The translations under genes and the position numbers were made by a program. Shown here piece after piece: positions 20,295-30,103 of a stretch of DNA of 64,000 bases. How positions within the stretch are numbered: the first letter of the stretch is position 1; every line of letters begins with the position of its first letter. The notes below the pieces were generated by a model. The model saw only the letters and a list, made by a program, of their open reading frames with translations, was not told where the DNA came from and ran no database searches. Source of the DNA: Prochlorococcus sp. AG-402-M23 (GTDB lineage Bacteria > Cyanobacteriota > Cyanobacteriia > PCC-6307 > Cyanobiaceae). The DNA is taken from the NCBI GenBank assembly GCA_003216575.1, contig QCIR01000001.1, positions 124,001 to 188,000 of the forward strand, read 5' to 3'.

Positions 20295-21524
20295 ATGAAA
20301 CGGAAACTCCCGTTAGCTGAAACATCGGGAATGGCATTTAAGAATCTTAAATCTAATAAGTTTAGGAGCTTATTAACTATGCTTGGAATAGTCATAGGGA
20401 ATGCATCGGTAATAACTCTTGTGGGAGTAGGGAGAGGTGCACAAAATCTTGCAGAAAATCAATTAAGCAATCTTGGTGCAAACGTGTTATTTGTCGTCCC
20501 AGGAAATAATGATACAAGAAGACGAGGAGTAGCTTTTCCTAAAAATCTTGTTCTTAAAGATGCCATAGCAATAGAGAAACAAGTACCAACAGTAAAAAGA
20601 GTAGCTCCACAAATTTCTTCAAATGAAGTTATTCAAGCAGGATCTAAAAGTACTAGTAGTTCAATTTCTGGAGTAACAAATGATTTTCTAATTGTAAGAA
20701 GCTTCGAAATTGCAAAAGGACGTTTTATCAGTTCTCAAGATTCAAAAGGTGCAAAAAATGTTGTAGTGATAGGTCCGGATCTTGAAGATAAACTCTTTAA
20801 TAAAAAAGAAGGATTAGGGGAAAGAATAAGAATAAAAGACCAGTCTTTTGAAGTCATCGGAGTAATGAAGCCTAAAGGGGCGGTATTTGGCAACAATCAA
20901 GACGAAAATGCATACATCCCTCTATCAACTATGGTCAGTCGAATTACTGGCAAAGACCCAACATATGGCACAACACTTAGTTTCATAAGCGTTGAAGCAA
21001 TAAATGAAAAATCCACAAAGGCTGCAAAATTCCAAATAACAAATTTATTGCGACAAAGACATAAAATAATTAGAGATGATGACTTCGCTGTTAGATCTCA
21101 AAAAGATGCCTTACAGATAGTATCAAATATCACAGGTGGACTAACACTAATGTTAGCGGCAATAGGAGGTATATCTTTACTAGTTGGAGGAATAGGAATT
21201 ATGAATATTATGTTGGTATCTGTAAGTGAGAGAACTGAAGAAATTGGTCTTAGGAAAGCTTTAGGAGCTAGAAGACTTGATATTTCAACTCAATTTTTAA
21301 TTGAGTCATTAATTTTATCAAGCCTAGGAGGATTAGTCGGAACAGGCTTAGGACTTACAACTGTAAGATTGGTAGCTTTATTAACACCTTTACCTGCAAC
21401 AATTGGATTGGGAACAGTCTTTATAACCGTTATGATTTCAGGTACAATTGGATTAACTTTTGGCGTATTACCAGCCAAGAGAGCTGCAAGACTTGATCCA
21501 ATTACAGCACTAAGAAGTTTATAA
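20295..21524 (+). CDS. ABC transporter permease, MacB/FtsX-like
   Basis: AFKNLKSNKFRSLLTMLGIVIGNASVI N-terminus and the conserved ERTEEIGLRKALGARR loop. Confidence 0.88.
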   Translation: MKRKLPLAETSGMAFKNLKSNKFRSLLTMLGIVIGNASVITLVGVGRGAQNLAENQLSNLGANVLFVVPGNNDTRRRGVAFPKNLVLKDAIAIEKQVPTVKRVAPQISSNEVIQAGSKSTSSSISGVTNDFLIVRSFEIAKGRFISSQDSKGAKNVVVIGPDLEDKLFNKKEGLGERIRIKDQSFEVIGVMKPKGAVFGNNQDENAYIPLSTMVSRITGKDPTYGTTLSFISVEAINEKSTKAAKFQITNLLRQRHKIIRDDDFAVRSQKDALQIVSNITGGLTLMLAAIGGISLLVGGIGIMNIMLVSVSERTEEIGLRKALGARRLDISTQFLIESLILSSLGGLVGTGLGLTTVRLVALLTPLPATIGLGTVFITVMISGTIGLTFGVLPAKRAARLDPITALRSL

Positions 21525-21662
21525 ATATTTTATTGAATATAATAACTAGTTAAGAAATTTCGATTCCTGAAATCTTTTTTCTTAATTTTTTGGAAAAACT
21601 GCTGAAATCATTCAACAGAAAGGGGCGTTACCCCATTAGAATCTCCGAAAAGTTTTAAATTC

Positions 21663-23585
21663 ATGGATAAAAAATGGAAAGTAATAGCACTATGGGTTCT
21701 TCCAATAACAATAGTAATTTTAATTAGCTGGCAAATTTTAGGCTCTGCAAGCAATACTCAAGTTAATCAGAGCGGATCAGCTGCTTCATCACGAAATGTA
21801 CCAGTAACGAGAATCAGCTATGGAAGATTTTTAGATTATGTAAAAGCGGGGCGTGTAACTTCTGTAGATATTTATGAAGGAGGAAGAAATGCAATTGTTG
21901 AATCAATTGATCCAGAATTTGATAACAGAGTTCAGCGATTAAGAGTAGATCTTCCAGGACTTGCTCCCGAATTAGTTAATTCGCTGAAAGAAGAGGGAAT
22001 AAGTTTTGATATTCATCCCCCCAAAACAGCTCCGGCAGGAATTGGAATACTTGGAAATCTGTTATTCCCATTAATTCTTATTGGAGGATTAATTTTACTT
22101 TCTAGAAGATCAAATTCCATGCCTGGAGGCCCAGGGCAAGCAATGCAATTTGGAAAAACAAAGGCAAGATTTGCTATGGAAGCCGAAACTGGTGTCAAAT
22201 TCGATGATGTTGCTGGAGTAAACGAAGCCAAGCAGGACTTAGAAGAAGTTGTTACTTTTTTAAAGCAACCTGAAAGGTTTACATCTGTTGGCGCTCAAAT
22301 TCCAAGAGGTGTTTTGCTAGTTGGTCCTCCAGGAACTGGTAAAACACTATTAGCCAAGGCAATTGCCGGAGAAGCAGGAGTCCCTTTTTTCTCTCTTTCA
22401 GGTTCAGAATTTGTAGAGATGTTTGTTGGGGTTGGGGCTAGCCGTGTAAGGGATTTATTTAAAAGAGCAAAAGAAAACAGCCCTTGTTTAATTTTTATAG
22501 ATGAAATTGATGCAGTTGGTAGACAGAGAGGTGCTGGGATAGGAGGAGGAAATGATGAAAGGGAGCAAACACTAAATCAACTATTAACTGAGATGGATGG
22601 ATTTGAGGGGAATAGTGGAATCATTATCATTGCCGCTACTAATAGACCAGATGTATTGGATTCAGCATTGATGAGACCAGGCAGATTTGATAGACAGGTA
22701 ACAGTTGATGCCCCTGACATAACTGGTAGATTATCTATTCTCAAAGTTCATTCTAGAAATAAAAAATTAGAAAAAGATCTAACCTTAGAAAGTATTGCCA
22801 GAAGAACTCCAGGTTTTACAGGTGCTGATTTGGCAAATTTACTCAATGAAGCTGCCATTCTTACAGCCAGAAGAAGAAAGAATCATATAGGTCTATCTGA
22901 AATTGATGACGCAGTCGATCGAATAATTGCAGGGATGGAAGGTCAACCTCTGGTCGACGGGAGGAGTAAAAGACTAATTGCCTATCATGAAGTTGGTCAT
23001 GCGTTAATAGGTTCATTGGTCAAAGATCATGATCCCGTTCAAAAGGTTACTGTCATTCCAAGGGGACAAGCTAAAGGATTGACTTGGTTCTCACCTGATG
23101 ATGATCAAACATTAATTAGCAGATCACAATTAAAAGCAAGAATAATGGGAGCGCTGGGTGGGAGAGCTGCCGAAGATATAATTTTCGGAAGAGAAGAAGT
23201 AACAACCGGTGCAGGAGGCGACGTACAACAAGTGGCCTCAATGGCAAGGCAGATGGTTACTAGATTTGGAATGAGCAGCTTGGGTCCAGTTTCTTTAGAA
23301 GGAGATAGTCAAGAAGTTTTTGTAGGAAGAAGCTTAATGAATACATCTGACATATCAGATGAAATTTCAAAACAAATTGATGAGCAGGTTAGAAAAATAG
23401 TTAAGCAGTGTTATAAAGAGACACTAGAATTAGTAGGTAAAAATAGACCTGCTATGGATAAATTGGTAGAAATTTTAATCGAAAAAGAAACAATGGACGG
23501 TGAAGAATTCTGCAAAGTATTATCTGATTTTACAGTCATTCCAGATAAAGACAGATTTATACCAGTACTTCAAGATCCAAAATAA
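21663..23585 (+). CDS. ftsH: ATP-dependent zinc metalloprotease FtsH
   Basis: Walker [12 protein letters not shown] region, HEVGH zinc motif. Confidence 0.95.
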   Translation: MDKKWKVIALWVLPITIVILISWQILGSASNTQVNQSGSAASSRNVPVTRISYGRFLDYVKAGRVTSVDIYEGGRNAIVESIDPEFDNRVQRLRVDLPGLAPELVNSLKEEGISFDIHPPKTAPAGIGILGNLLFPLILIGGLILLSRRSNSMPGGPGQAMQFGKTKARFAMEAETGVKFDDVAGVNEAKQDLEEVVTFLKQPERFTSVGAQIPRGVLLVGPPGTGKTLLAKAIAGEAGVPFFSLSGSEFVEMFVGVGASRVRDLFKRAKENSPCLIFIDEIDAVGRQRGAGIGGGNDEREQTLNQLLTEMDGFEGNSGIIIIAATNRPDVLDSALMRPGRFDRQVTVDAPDITGRLSILKVHSRNKKLEKDLTLESIARRTPGFTGADLANLLNEAAILTARRRKNHIGLSEIDDAVDRIIAGMEGQPLVDGRSKRLIAYHEVGHALIGSLVKDHDPVQKVTVIPRGQAKGLTWFSPDDDQTLISRSQLKARIMGALGGRAAEDIIFGREEVTTGAGGDVQQVASMARQMVTRFGMSSLGPVSLEGDSQEVFVGRSLMNTSDISDEISKQIDEQVRKIVKQCYKETLELVGKNRPAMDKLVEILIEKETMDGEEFCKVLSDFTVIPDKDRFIPVLQDPK

Positions 23586-23596
23586 AAAAAACGAAA

Positions 23597-24226
23597 TCAA
23601 ACTGAATTTATAGGCCTTTTATTAAATACGTTATCAATAAGTCCATATTCCACAGCTTCTTCAGGAGACATATAAAAATCTCTATCAGTATCCTCTCTTA
23701 TTCTCTGTATTGGTTGTCCAGTTCTTTCTGATAATTCATTATTTAACTTGTCCTTAATAAATAATATTTCATCTGCTTGAATTCTTATATCACTTGCCTG
23801 TCCTCTTGCACCACCCAAAGGTTGGTGAATCATTATCCTTGAATGAAGTAAACTACTTCTCTTTCCTTTTGCTCCAGCACAAAGCAAAAAAGCTCCCATA
23901 CTTGCAGCCAGCCCAACACATACAGTATGAATATCTGGTTTGACGTGCTGCATAGTATCAAAGATCCCCAGACCGTCATAAACAGACCCACCTGGGGAAT
24001 TTATATAGAGAAAAATGTCTTTATCTGGATCATCAGCCTCAAGAAAAAGTAGTTGGGCAACAATTCTGTTAGCAGAATCACTAGTTACTGGTTCTCCTAA
24101 AAAAACTATTCTTTCTCTTAAAAGCCTTGAATAAATATCAAAAGCTCTTTCTCCTCTCCCAGATTCTTCAATAACTATTGGAATCATTAAACTATGATGT
24201 TGGACGGTTTTCATGATCTTAGCCAA
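23597..24226 (-). CDS. clpP: ATP-dependent Clp protease proteolytic subunit
   Basis: [49 protein letters not shown]. Start may be at 24214. Confidence 0.94.
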   Translation of the reverse strand: MAKIMKTVQHHSLMIPIVIEESGRGERAFDIYSRLLRERIVFLGEPVTSDSANRIVAQLLFLEADDPDKDIFLYINSPGGSVYDGLGIFDTMQHVKPDIHTVCVGLAASMGAFLLCAGAKGKRSSLLHSRIMIHQPLGGARGQASDIRIQADEILFIKDKLNNELSERTGQPIQRIREDTDRDFYMSPEEAVEYGLIDNVFNKRPINSV

Positions 24227-24266
24227 GTAGCGGGGTAAGCTAAGGTCTCTTAAGAATTATCTAGGT

Positions 24267-24878
24267 TTGGCATTGAGCGTTAGAGCAACAATTTCAGACA
24301 GCAAATCTGATTTCCATAAGGAATTTCCTTATGTCATCCCACCTATTTACAGGAAGCTTGCAGATGAATTGCTTGTGGAATTACACTTACTAAGTCATCA
24401 GAAAAATTTTAAAAATAATTCCATTTTTGCAACTGGATTAAAAGAAATATTTGAAAAATTCACTACTGGATATAAACCCACTGATCATACTAGTAAACTT
24501 TTTAATGCGATTTGTAATTGCAATGGATTTAATCCAGAAGAAATAAATAACTTGTCAGAACAATTAATTAGGGAGACAAGTGCTTTAAAAAAAGATAATT
24601 TAAATAACTATCTATCACAAATAAAAGATAAGACTTTAGAACATGATTATTACAGTCGTATCAACGCTATAGGAATATACAAACTTGTGACTGAATTAGA
24701 TTATTGTAAGGACATTAAAAATGATGACTTAAATAACGAGATAAAAAGGGTTACAGAATTTCTATCATACCAATATGAAAGAGTAGAGAAAGATATAAGT
24801 ATGTACAAGTCAAATATCGACAAAATGAAACAGGCATTTGAAATAATTGAACTAAACACATCTTCAAATAAAAAGTAA
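24267..24878 (+). CDS. thf1: Thf1/Psp29 photosystem II biogenesis protein
   Basis: [41 protein letters not shown] characteristic N-terminus; divergent from clpP. Confidence 0.9.
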   Translation: MALSVRATISDSKSDFHKEFPYVIPPIYRKLADELLVELHLLSHQKNFKNNSIFATGLKEIFEKFTTGYKPTDHTSKLFNAICNCNGFNPEEINNLSEQLIRETSALKKDNLNNYLSQIKDKTLEHDYYSRINAIGIYKLVTELDYCKDIKNDDLNNEIKRVTEFLSYQYERVEKDISMYKSNIDKMKQAFEIIELNTSSNKK

Positions 24879-24887
24879 AGCGCAAAG

Positions 24888-25010
24888 TTACATTCTTTTC
24901 TTATCCTTCCAATCTATATAGCTAATATAAACAACACCAATTGTGATAAATGACAAAAGGAAAATTGAAAAAAATGATAAAAAGCTATAGAGGGTAAAGT
25001 CTATAGTCAT
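24888..25010 (-). CDS. Small single-TM protein, 40 aa
   Basis: MTIDFTLYSFLSFFSIFLLSFITIGVVYISYIDWKDKKRM*. Complete ATG-to-stop, below the ORF-track cutoff; immediately downstream of petN on the same strand. Confidence 0.5.
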   Translation of the reverse strand: MTIDFTLYSFLSFFSIFLLSFITIGVVYISYIDWKDKKRM

Positions 25011-25018
25011 CGCCAACA

Positions 25019-25120
25019 TTAAATATCAATAGAACCATCACCATTTCTTCCCCATACAACCATTGCTATAGAAAAAGTAAAAATAGCAGCTAAGGAAGCC
25101 CAACCTAACGTAAAAATCAT
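25019..25120 (-). CDS. petN: Cytochrome b6-f complex subunit PetN (subunit VIII)
   Basis: [33 protein letters not shown]; matches the PetN pattern ([24 protein letters not shown]). Not in the ORF track. Confidence 0.93.
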   Translation of the reverse strand: MIFTLGWASLAAIFTFSIAMVVWGRNGDGSIDI

Positions 25121-25229
25121 TACTATGAATATTTTTCCAAATTATAACTTATTAAAAAGGTATAAATTATGTAAATTTTAAAAGAAATGAGAAAATTTAA
25201 AAAAAACTTAGCGTAGGTAATAAAAAACC

Positions 25230-25547
25230 ATGGGAAGACTAGTTCAAAATCACAGCACACATATAGAGGGATTAATTAAATGGTTGAAGAAAATAGCTCA
25301 AAATAAAGAAATCAAAACCATCACTCCAGCTTCACTATCGAAAACAAACGGGCGAGGAGAAAAACTTGCTCTAAAAATAACAATAAAAACAAATGAGGGT
25401 TTTAAGCTACTAGCAAGAAAAGGGAAACTCGTACAAGAAGTCTTTGTAGTAACAAATACGGATGAGAGGCAACTCAAAGAAATAATTCATAAAACTAATC
25501 CATACTTTTCTCGGAAAAAGAGAGGTTACTATTCGAAGGATCTTTGA
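25230..25547 (+). CDS. Conserved protein, possibly DUF2103 family
   Basis: GRLVQNHSTHIEGLIKWLKKIAQNKEIKTITPASLSKT resembles DUF2103 from memory. Confidence 0.6.
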   Translation: MGRLVQNHSTHIEGLIKWLKKIAQNKEIKTITPASLSKTNGRGEKLALKITIKTNEGFKLLARKGKLVQEVFVVTNTDERQLKEIIHKTNPYFSRKKRGYYSKDL

Positions 25548-25653
25548 TATATAATTGATTATTTTGCTTAGAAACAGATTCAGAAAGCTCCCTAATAATG
25601 TCCTCCTTAATCATATTCATAGCAGTATCAATTTCAATTGGATTATCAGCCAT
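25495..25653 (-). CDS. Small hypothetical acidic protein, 52 aa
   Basis: MADNPIEIDTAMNMIKEDIIRELSESVSKQNNQLYIKDPSNSNLSFSEKSMD*; convergent overlap with the preceding gene. Confidence 0.4.
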   Translation of the reverse strand: MADNPIEIDTAMNMIKEDIIRELSESVSKQNNQLYIKDPSNSNLSFSEKSMD

Positions 25654-25799
25654 TAAATATCCTTAAAAATGTTATTCTAATGTTAACAATTTAAAAGCCA
25701 GAATAATTAATAAAAAAAACAGATTTATATAAAGAAAAAATAATTAATGAATTAAAAAATTGCGAATAATAATATTATAAGTCTAATAAAATAAATAAA

Positions 25800-26087
25800 T
25801 TATACTTCATATTCGCCCTTAAATTTATCTAGATACGACAAATAAAGCTGATAAAGTTTCGAAGTATCATCATTATACCCTACCTCAGTATACATTTTGT
25901 CTAGAGACATATAGGCACTCATTACTGGTAAAAAGGCTGATTTATATTCTTCCTGTATATCTTCCTCATCAATATCATGTATTATAGCTGTAATTAATTC
26001 AGTTTGTTTTTTAGCTAATGAAATATTTTTCTCAAGCTCGGGACTAAGCTTTCGTCTTTTTTTTGCCATAGAATACATTTCATCCAC
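25800..26087 (-). CDS. Hypothetical protein
   Basis: Complete 95-aa ORF with no overlapping better candidate. Confidence 0.6.
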   Translation of the reverse strand: MDEMYSMAKKRRKLSPELEKNISLAKKQTELITAIIHDIDEEDIQEEYKSAFLPVMSAYMSLDKMYTEVGYNDDTSKLYQLYLSYLDKFKGEYEV

Positions 26088-26291
26088 GAAAATAATACAC
26101 TATTTTTAATCTAAAAATCAATCAGAGGAAGAAAGGGAAGAAAAAAAAAGAAGAATAAGAGTAAATACTCATAAATCGAACATATGAGTGTTCCATTTTT
26201 ATAAATATGGGATATATTTTAGTTGCTACAATATATATGTGATAAAAGCCCAAAAATAATTATTTGAGGGCAATCAAAACTAACTATCACT

Positions 26292-26636
26292 ATGAAAAGT
26301 AATTCAGATAAAAATCAAAAAATGCTTCCATGGTGGGTTGAACTTTTGTTTGTTCAAATTGGATTGCCTGACTCATGGCTTTCAAAATACCTGAAGAAGA
26401 GAAAAGAGACGTTGAGTTTTATTGATCAAAATAAAAAATATATAGCTTATTGCGTAATAGTAATAGCTGGAATATTATACATATATCCAATTGTAAAATA
26501 TACCTCCTCAAGCTCATCGTGCATAGAAAAGACAACAAAATATTTAAAATCTATCCAAGTAAATAAATCCCAAAATGAACTTGATATTAATTCACTAGCT
26601 GTTGGATATTGCCATGGTGGATCACTCCCAGAATAA
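26292..26636 (+). CDS. Hypothetical membrane protein (single TM)
   Basis: KYIAYCVIVIAGILYIYPIVKY transmembrane segment; complete ORF. Confidence 0.6.
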   Translation: MKSNSDKNQKMLPWWVELLFVQIGLPDSWLSKYLKKRKETLSFIDQNKKYIAYCVIVIAGILYIYPIVKYTSSSSSCIEKTTKYLKSIQVNKSQNELDINSLAVGYCHGGSLPE

Positions 26637-26640
26637 TCAC

Positions 26641-26784
26641 CTAATCTTTATTTGATTTTTTATCTCCATCAATGTCATAAGTTGGTGTTTTGACTGGAGG
26701 CTTACCTTCTAAGAGAGGGATTAATGAAGAAATAAGTCTTCCCATAACAGGAACCCAAAATTTTTTATATGCATTTCTAAGCAT
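26641..26784 (-). CDS. Small hypothetical protein, 47 aa
   Basis: MLRNAYKKFWVPVMGRLISSLIPLLEGKPPVKTPTYDIDGDKKSNKD*; below the ORF-track cutoff. Confidence 0.5.
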   Translation of the reverse strand: MLRNAYKKFWVPVMGRLISSLIPLLEGKPPVKTPTYDIDGDKKSNKD

Positions 26785-26828
26785 TTTAATTTTTTTATAA
26801 TTATAATTAATTCTAGTTATAAATGAAA

Positions 26829-28475
26829 TTATTTACTAATTTTCATTAATAGCATATGATTATCGAATTTTTTAATTGATTTATAGACTTGATAATTTTT
26901 AAAATAAATATCTTCAGAAGTTATTATGTAATCATTTCTATTAACATCAAAAGAGGATTTTACAATTTTAGATGAAGGTAAGTAATATAATAATAAAGTT
27001 TGAATCTTACTATCGACGTTAAACAAATGTATAGTATTTGATTTAATAATCGAAGAGACATCAACATCGTTTAAAAATAACTTTGTTTTATAGTTTGGAC
27101 TTCCTAGAAATCCAAAATTAAATAAAAGCGATAGTGAAATATATTGAGGTATGAAGATATTGTAAAAGAATCTAATTAAATAGGTATTACCGCTCTTAGA
27201 GTTAAATAGGACCCTGATTGAGAATACATAAGATAAAATAATTATAATTAAAAGAACATATAAAAGAAAAACTCTTCCATGAGAATAAACCATTAACTGT
27301 TGATTAAAAAATAATATAAAAGCAAAGACCATACAAATCATTAATACCATAATGGTAGTCAAAAAATATTTAATGATTAGATTAGAAGAACTAAATCGAG
27401 TTGAAAAACATTGTATTTTATAAGCAAATACAAGAGACAATGAAGGTAGCAAAAATAAGTAATAATGTGGATATGAAGTAGACATACATAATAAAATTAA
27501 TAAGGATAAAATAGGGTAGATATAGATTAATAAGGGAAATTTTATAGAATTATTTGATGAGGTAAAAACAAGCAGAAGAAGAAATAAGAGTCCAATAGGA
27601 AATGTAAGGTAAAAATAATTTAGAGGAATTATCAATAAATTACCAACGTCAATTACACCTATTGCTTGCTTTTTAGCAAAATGGAAAAGCGCTGTAATTC
27701 CAACAAGCCCATAATCCTTATATGAATAAAAGAGATTTAAGAAAGTGGGGATAAATCCAACTATAATTCCAATAGAGAAAGTTAATTTGAATTTATAATT
27801 TGACCTTAGTAGCTGATAAAAGAAGAACGGTGTTAGACCTATAAGAGGAACAAATGCCATATAACTTCTAATGAAAAATGCAGTAGATACAAAAAGGCCA
27901 GAAGAAAAGATATACAGAAATTTATGGATTTGATCCTTGGAGTCTAAAAATTGCAGGAAGAAAAATATAACTAAAAGAACACATAAAACAAATGGTAAGT
28001 CTGGACTGGCATATCTAGAATATTGGATCCATAATGGCATTGATGATAGTGATAAAAGTGATATCAATGCCGTACTCTTATTTGATACCTTTAATGCAAT
28101 AAAATATGAAATAAATAAGCAAACAAAAGAAGATAGAATACTTGGAAGTCTTAATGATAATTCACTATTTCCAAATAACCTTATAGATAACGCAATTAAC
28201 CAATAACTACCGAGTGTCTTATGATGAGGAGTTGAAAATGGGGATGAAAACCAATTAATTGATTCTTCAATCAATCTAGATCTTCTAGCATAAAGGCCTT
28301 CATCATGAGCTACTAGACTTAGTGACGAAAGATCTATAATGAAATAGAATAAGGCTAAAAAAAGAATAATAAATAATAGTATGATTAAATTTGTTTTCTT
28401 TAATTGGAAATAATTTATAGTTGTTTGCTTATTATTCATATAATTAACAGCTTTAGAGTGAATAATTTTTCGCAT
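26829..28475 (-). CDS. Polytopic membrane glycosyltransferase, ArnT/GT39-like
   Basis: DEGLYARRSRLIEESINWFSSPFSTPHHKTLGSYWLIALSIRLFGNSELSLRLPSIL (acidic first-loop motif) plus many TM segments. Confidence 0.8.
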   Translation of the reverse strand: MRKIIHSKAVNYMNNKQTTINYFQLKKTNLIILLFIILFLALFYFIIDLSSLSLVAHDEGLYARRSRLIEESINWFSSPFSTPHHKTLGSYWLIALSIRLFGNSELSLRLPSILSSFVCLFISYFIALKVSNKSTALISLLSLSSMPLWIQYSRYASPDLPFVLCVLLVIFFFLQFLDSKDQIHKFLYIFSSGLFVSTAFFIRSYMAFVPLIGLTPFFFYQLLRSNYKFKLTFSIGIIVGFIPTFLNLFYSYKDYGLVGITALFHFAKKQAIGVIDVGNLLIIPLNYFYLTFPIGLLFLLLLVFTSSNNSIKFPLLIYIYPILSLLILLCMSTSYPHYYLFLLPSLSLVFAYKIQCFSTRFSSSNLIIKYFLTTIMVLMICMVFAFILFFNQQLMVYSHGRVFLLYVLLIIIILSYVFSIRVLFNSKSGNTYLIRFFYNIFIPQYISLSLLFNFGFLGSPNYKTKLFLNDVDVSSIIKSNTIHLFNVDSKIQTLLLYYLPSSKIVKSSFDVNRNDYIITSEDIYFKNYQVYKSIKKFDNHMLLMKISK

Positions 28476-28620
28476 AATGGTATATAACTAGAAAAACATT
28501 AGTTCACTAAGGCAAAAACATACTTTAAATCAAATTATATCCAGAGTAATTTGATTTGGGAATCAAAGGAATTGAATTAATAACATCATGTATAATACTA
28601 ATAATTTAAGGATTATAAAG

Positions 28621-28818
28621 ATGGCAACTGCTAAGGAAAAGAAGGAGGAAGTAAAAGCCTCTTTAAAAATCCTACGTGCTGAACTAAGGAAGATGCATTT
28701 AGGGGTAACGGAAGAACTATCACTGCCAGAACCTACAGAAGTCAAGAAATTAATGACTCAAATGGAAGAACTATTGGTAGTAATTGAACCCAAGTCATCA
28801 AGGAAATCAAAAAAGTAA
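28621..28818 (+). CDS. Small hypothetical protein
   Basis: MATAKEKKEEVKASLKILRAELRKMHLGVTEELSLPEPTEVKKLMTQMEELL; start set at the internal ATG. Confidence 0.6.
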   Translation: MATAKEKKEEVKASLKILRAELRKMHLGVTEELSLPEPTEVKKLMTQMEELLVVIEPKSSRKSKK

Positions 28819-28879
28819 TTTAAAAAGTTAATTTCAGCTGCTAGATATAGAAAAAGAGAAATTATAAATATTTATTTTA

Positions 28880-29107
28880 TTATTTTAGATTAATTCTTTT
28901 TGCATTAAATAGAGTTGGGATTGTTATTAATACTGTAATGGCCAAGGGGTGTTCAGAAATAGTATAAAAAAGTGTAGAGAATGTAAAGAAGTCAAATAGA
29001 AGTCGTAAATCAATTCTTAAGTCATAAAATGAAAGTATAATTAAAATTATTTTTTTCCAATTATATTTTAAATAATTAATTAACCTTATTGTATAACTGT
29101 AATTCAT
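28880..29107 (-). CDS. Hypothetical membrane protein
   Basis: 75-aa ORF with hydrophobic segments just downstream of secF. Confidence 0.5.
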   Translation of the reverse strand: MNYSYTIRLINYLKYNWKKIILIILSFYDLRIDLRLLFDFFTFSTLFYTISEHPLAITVLITIPTLFNAKRINLK

Positions 29108-29110
29108 ATT

Positions 29111-30079
29111 TCATAAATCAAAGTCATTCTTACTTGTTATTGATAATAAAGAAGGTGCTAAAGCAATACTTGACCAAGATCCAGTTATAACTCCAACAAC
29201 TAATGCGAAAGCAAACCAGTACAATGTAGATCCACCCCAAACTAATATGCAAATCAAAGGTAGTAATGTTGTAAAGCTTGTATATAGGGTTCTTGTTAAA
29301 GTTGCACCAACTGCCTTATCGATTTGATATTTAAAACTCGATTTATTATCTATTGAGCTTTTTTCCCTGATCCGGTCAAAAACCACAACAGTATTATTTA
29401 CTGAATAACCTGCAATAGTTAAAAGAGAAACAGCAAATAATGAATCTACTTCTACATTATAAAAATATCCTAACCAGGAAAATACACCGCAAACAATAAG
29501 TACATCATGAAGAAGTGCCAACAATGCAAGAAATGAATACCTCCGATCGTATCTAAAATTTATGTACAAAGCTATTCCAAGGAAAGCAAATAATAATGAT
29601 ATCAAACTACTTTTAAGTAATTGTTTGCCAAGACTTGGGCCAATTATTTCTACTGAAGTATTCTCATTTATAAATGGTCCAAAAGATTTAGTAACTTGAT
29701 TGACTACAGCATCAGATTGAGCAGAAGATAAAAAAGGTAGTCTAATTGATATTAATTTTGAGTTATCAAGCAATTGTATTTGTGGACTAGTTAAATTAGG
29801 AGAAGTATTCGTACTAAAATTTTTATCCTGATTCTTTAAAGCTACTATATTGTATGAAATATCACTTGTATTTATATCAATACAATCATCATCACAACTC
29901 CTTTCTAAAGTTATTTGCGTTCCTCCGGTATAATCTAAACCAAGGTTTAAAGGGGCCTTGATAGAAGTACTTTTAAGGCAAATTAGCATTCCAATTATTG
30001 ATATTAAAGATAAAGAGAATGAAACAAGCCAAACAATTTTTCTATTTTTATAGAGTTGAACATTAAAATTAGCTTTCAT
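29111..30079 (-). CDS. secF: Protein translocase subunit SecF
   Basis: GLDYTGGTQITLE and GYSVNNTVVVFDRIRE motifs. Confidence 0.94.
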   Translation of the reverse strand: MKANFNVQLYKNRKIVWLVSFSLSLISIIGMLICLKSTSIKAPLNLGLDYTGGTQITLERSCDDDCIDINTSDISYNIVALKNQDKNFSTNTSPNLTSPQIQLLDNSKLISIRLPFLSSAQSDAVVNQVTKSFGPFINENTSVEIIGPSLGKQLLKSSLISLLFAFLGIALYINFRYDRRYSFLALLALLHDVLIVCGVFSWLGYFYNVEVDSLFAVSLLTIAGYSVNNTVVVFDRIREKSSIDNKSSFKYQIDKAVGATLTRTLYTSFTTLLPLICILVWGGSTLYWFAFALVVGVITGSWSSIALAPSLLSITSKNDFDL

Positions 30080-30103
30080 AATTTATGTGATTTTAATTTG
30101 TTG

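Noticed and set aside
24888-29107. Cluster of hypotheticals and a GT39-like protein as a possible genomic island
   Set aside because: No integrase, tRNA attachment site, direct repeats or obvious compositional break seen; flanked by core genes. Cannot be supported without comparative genomics.
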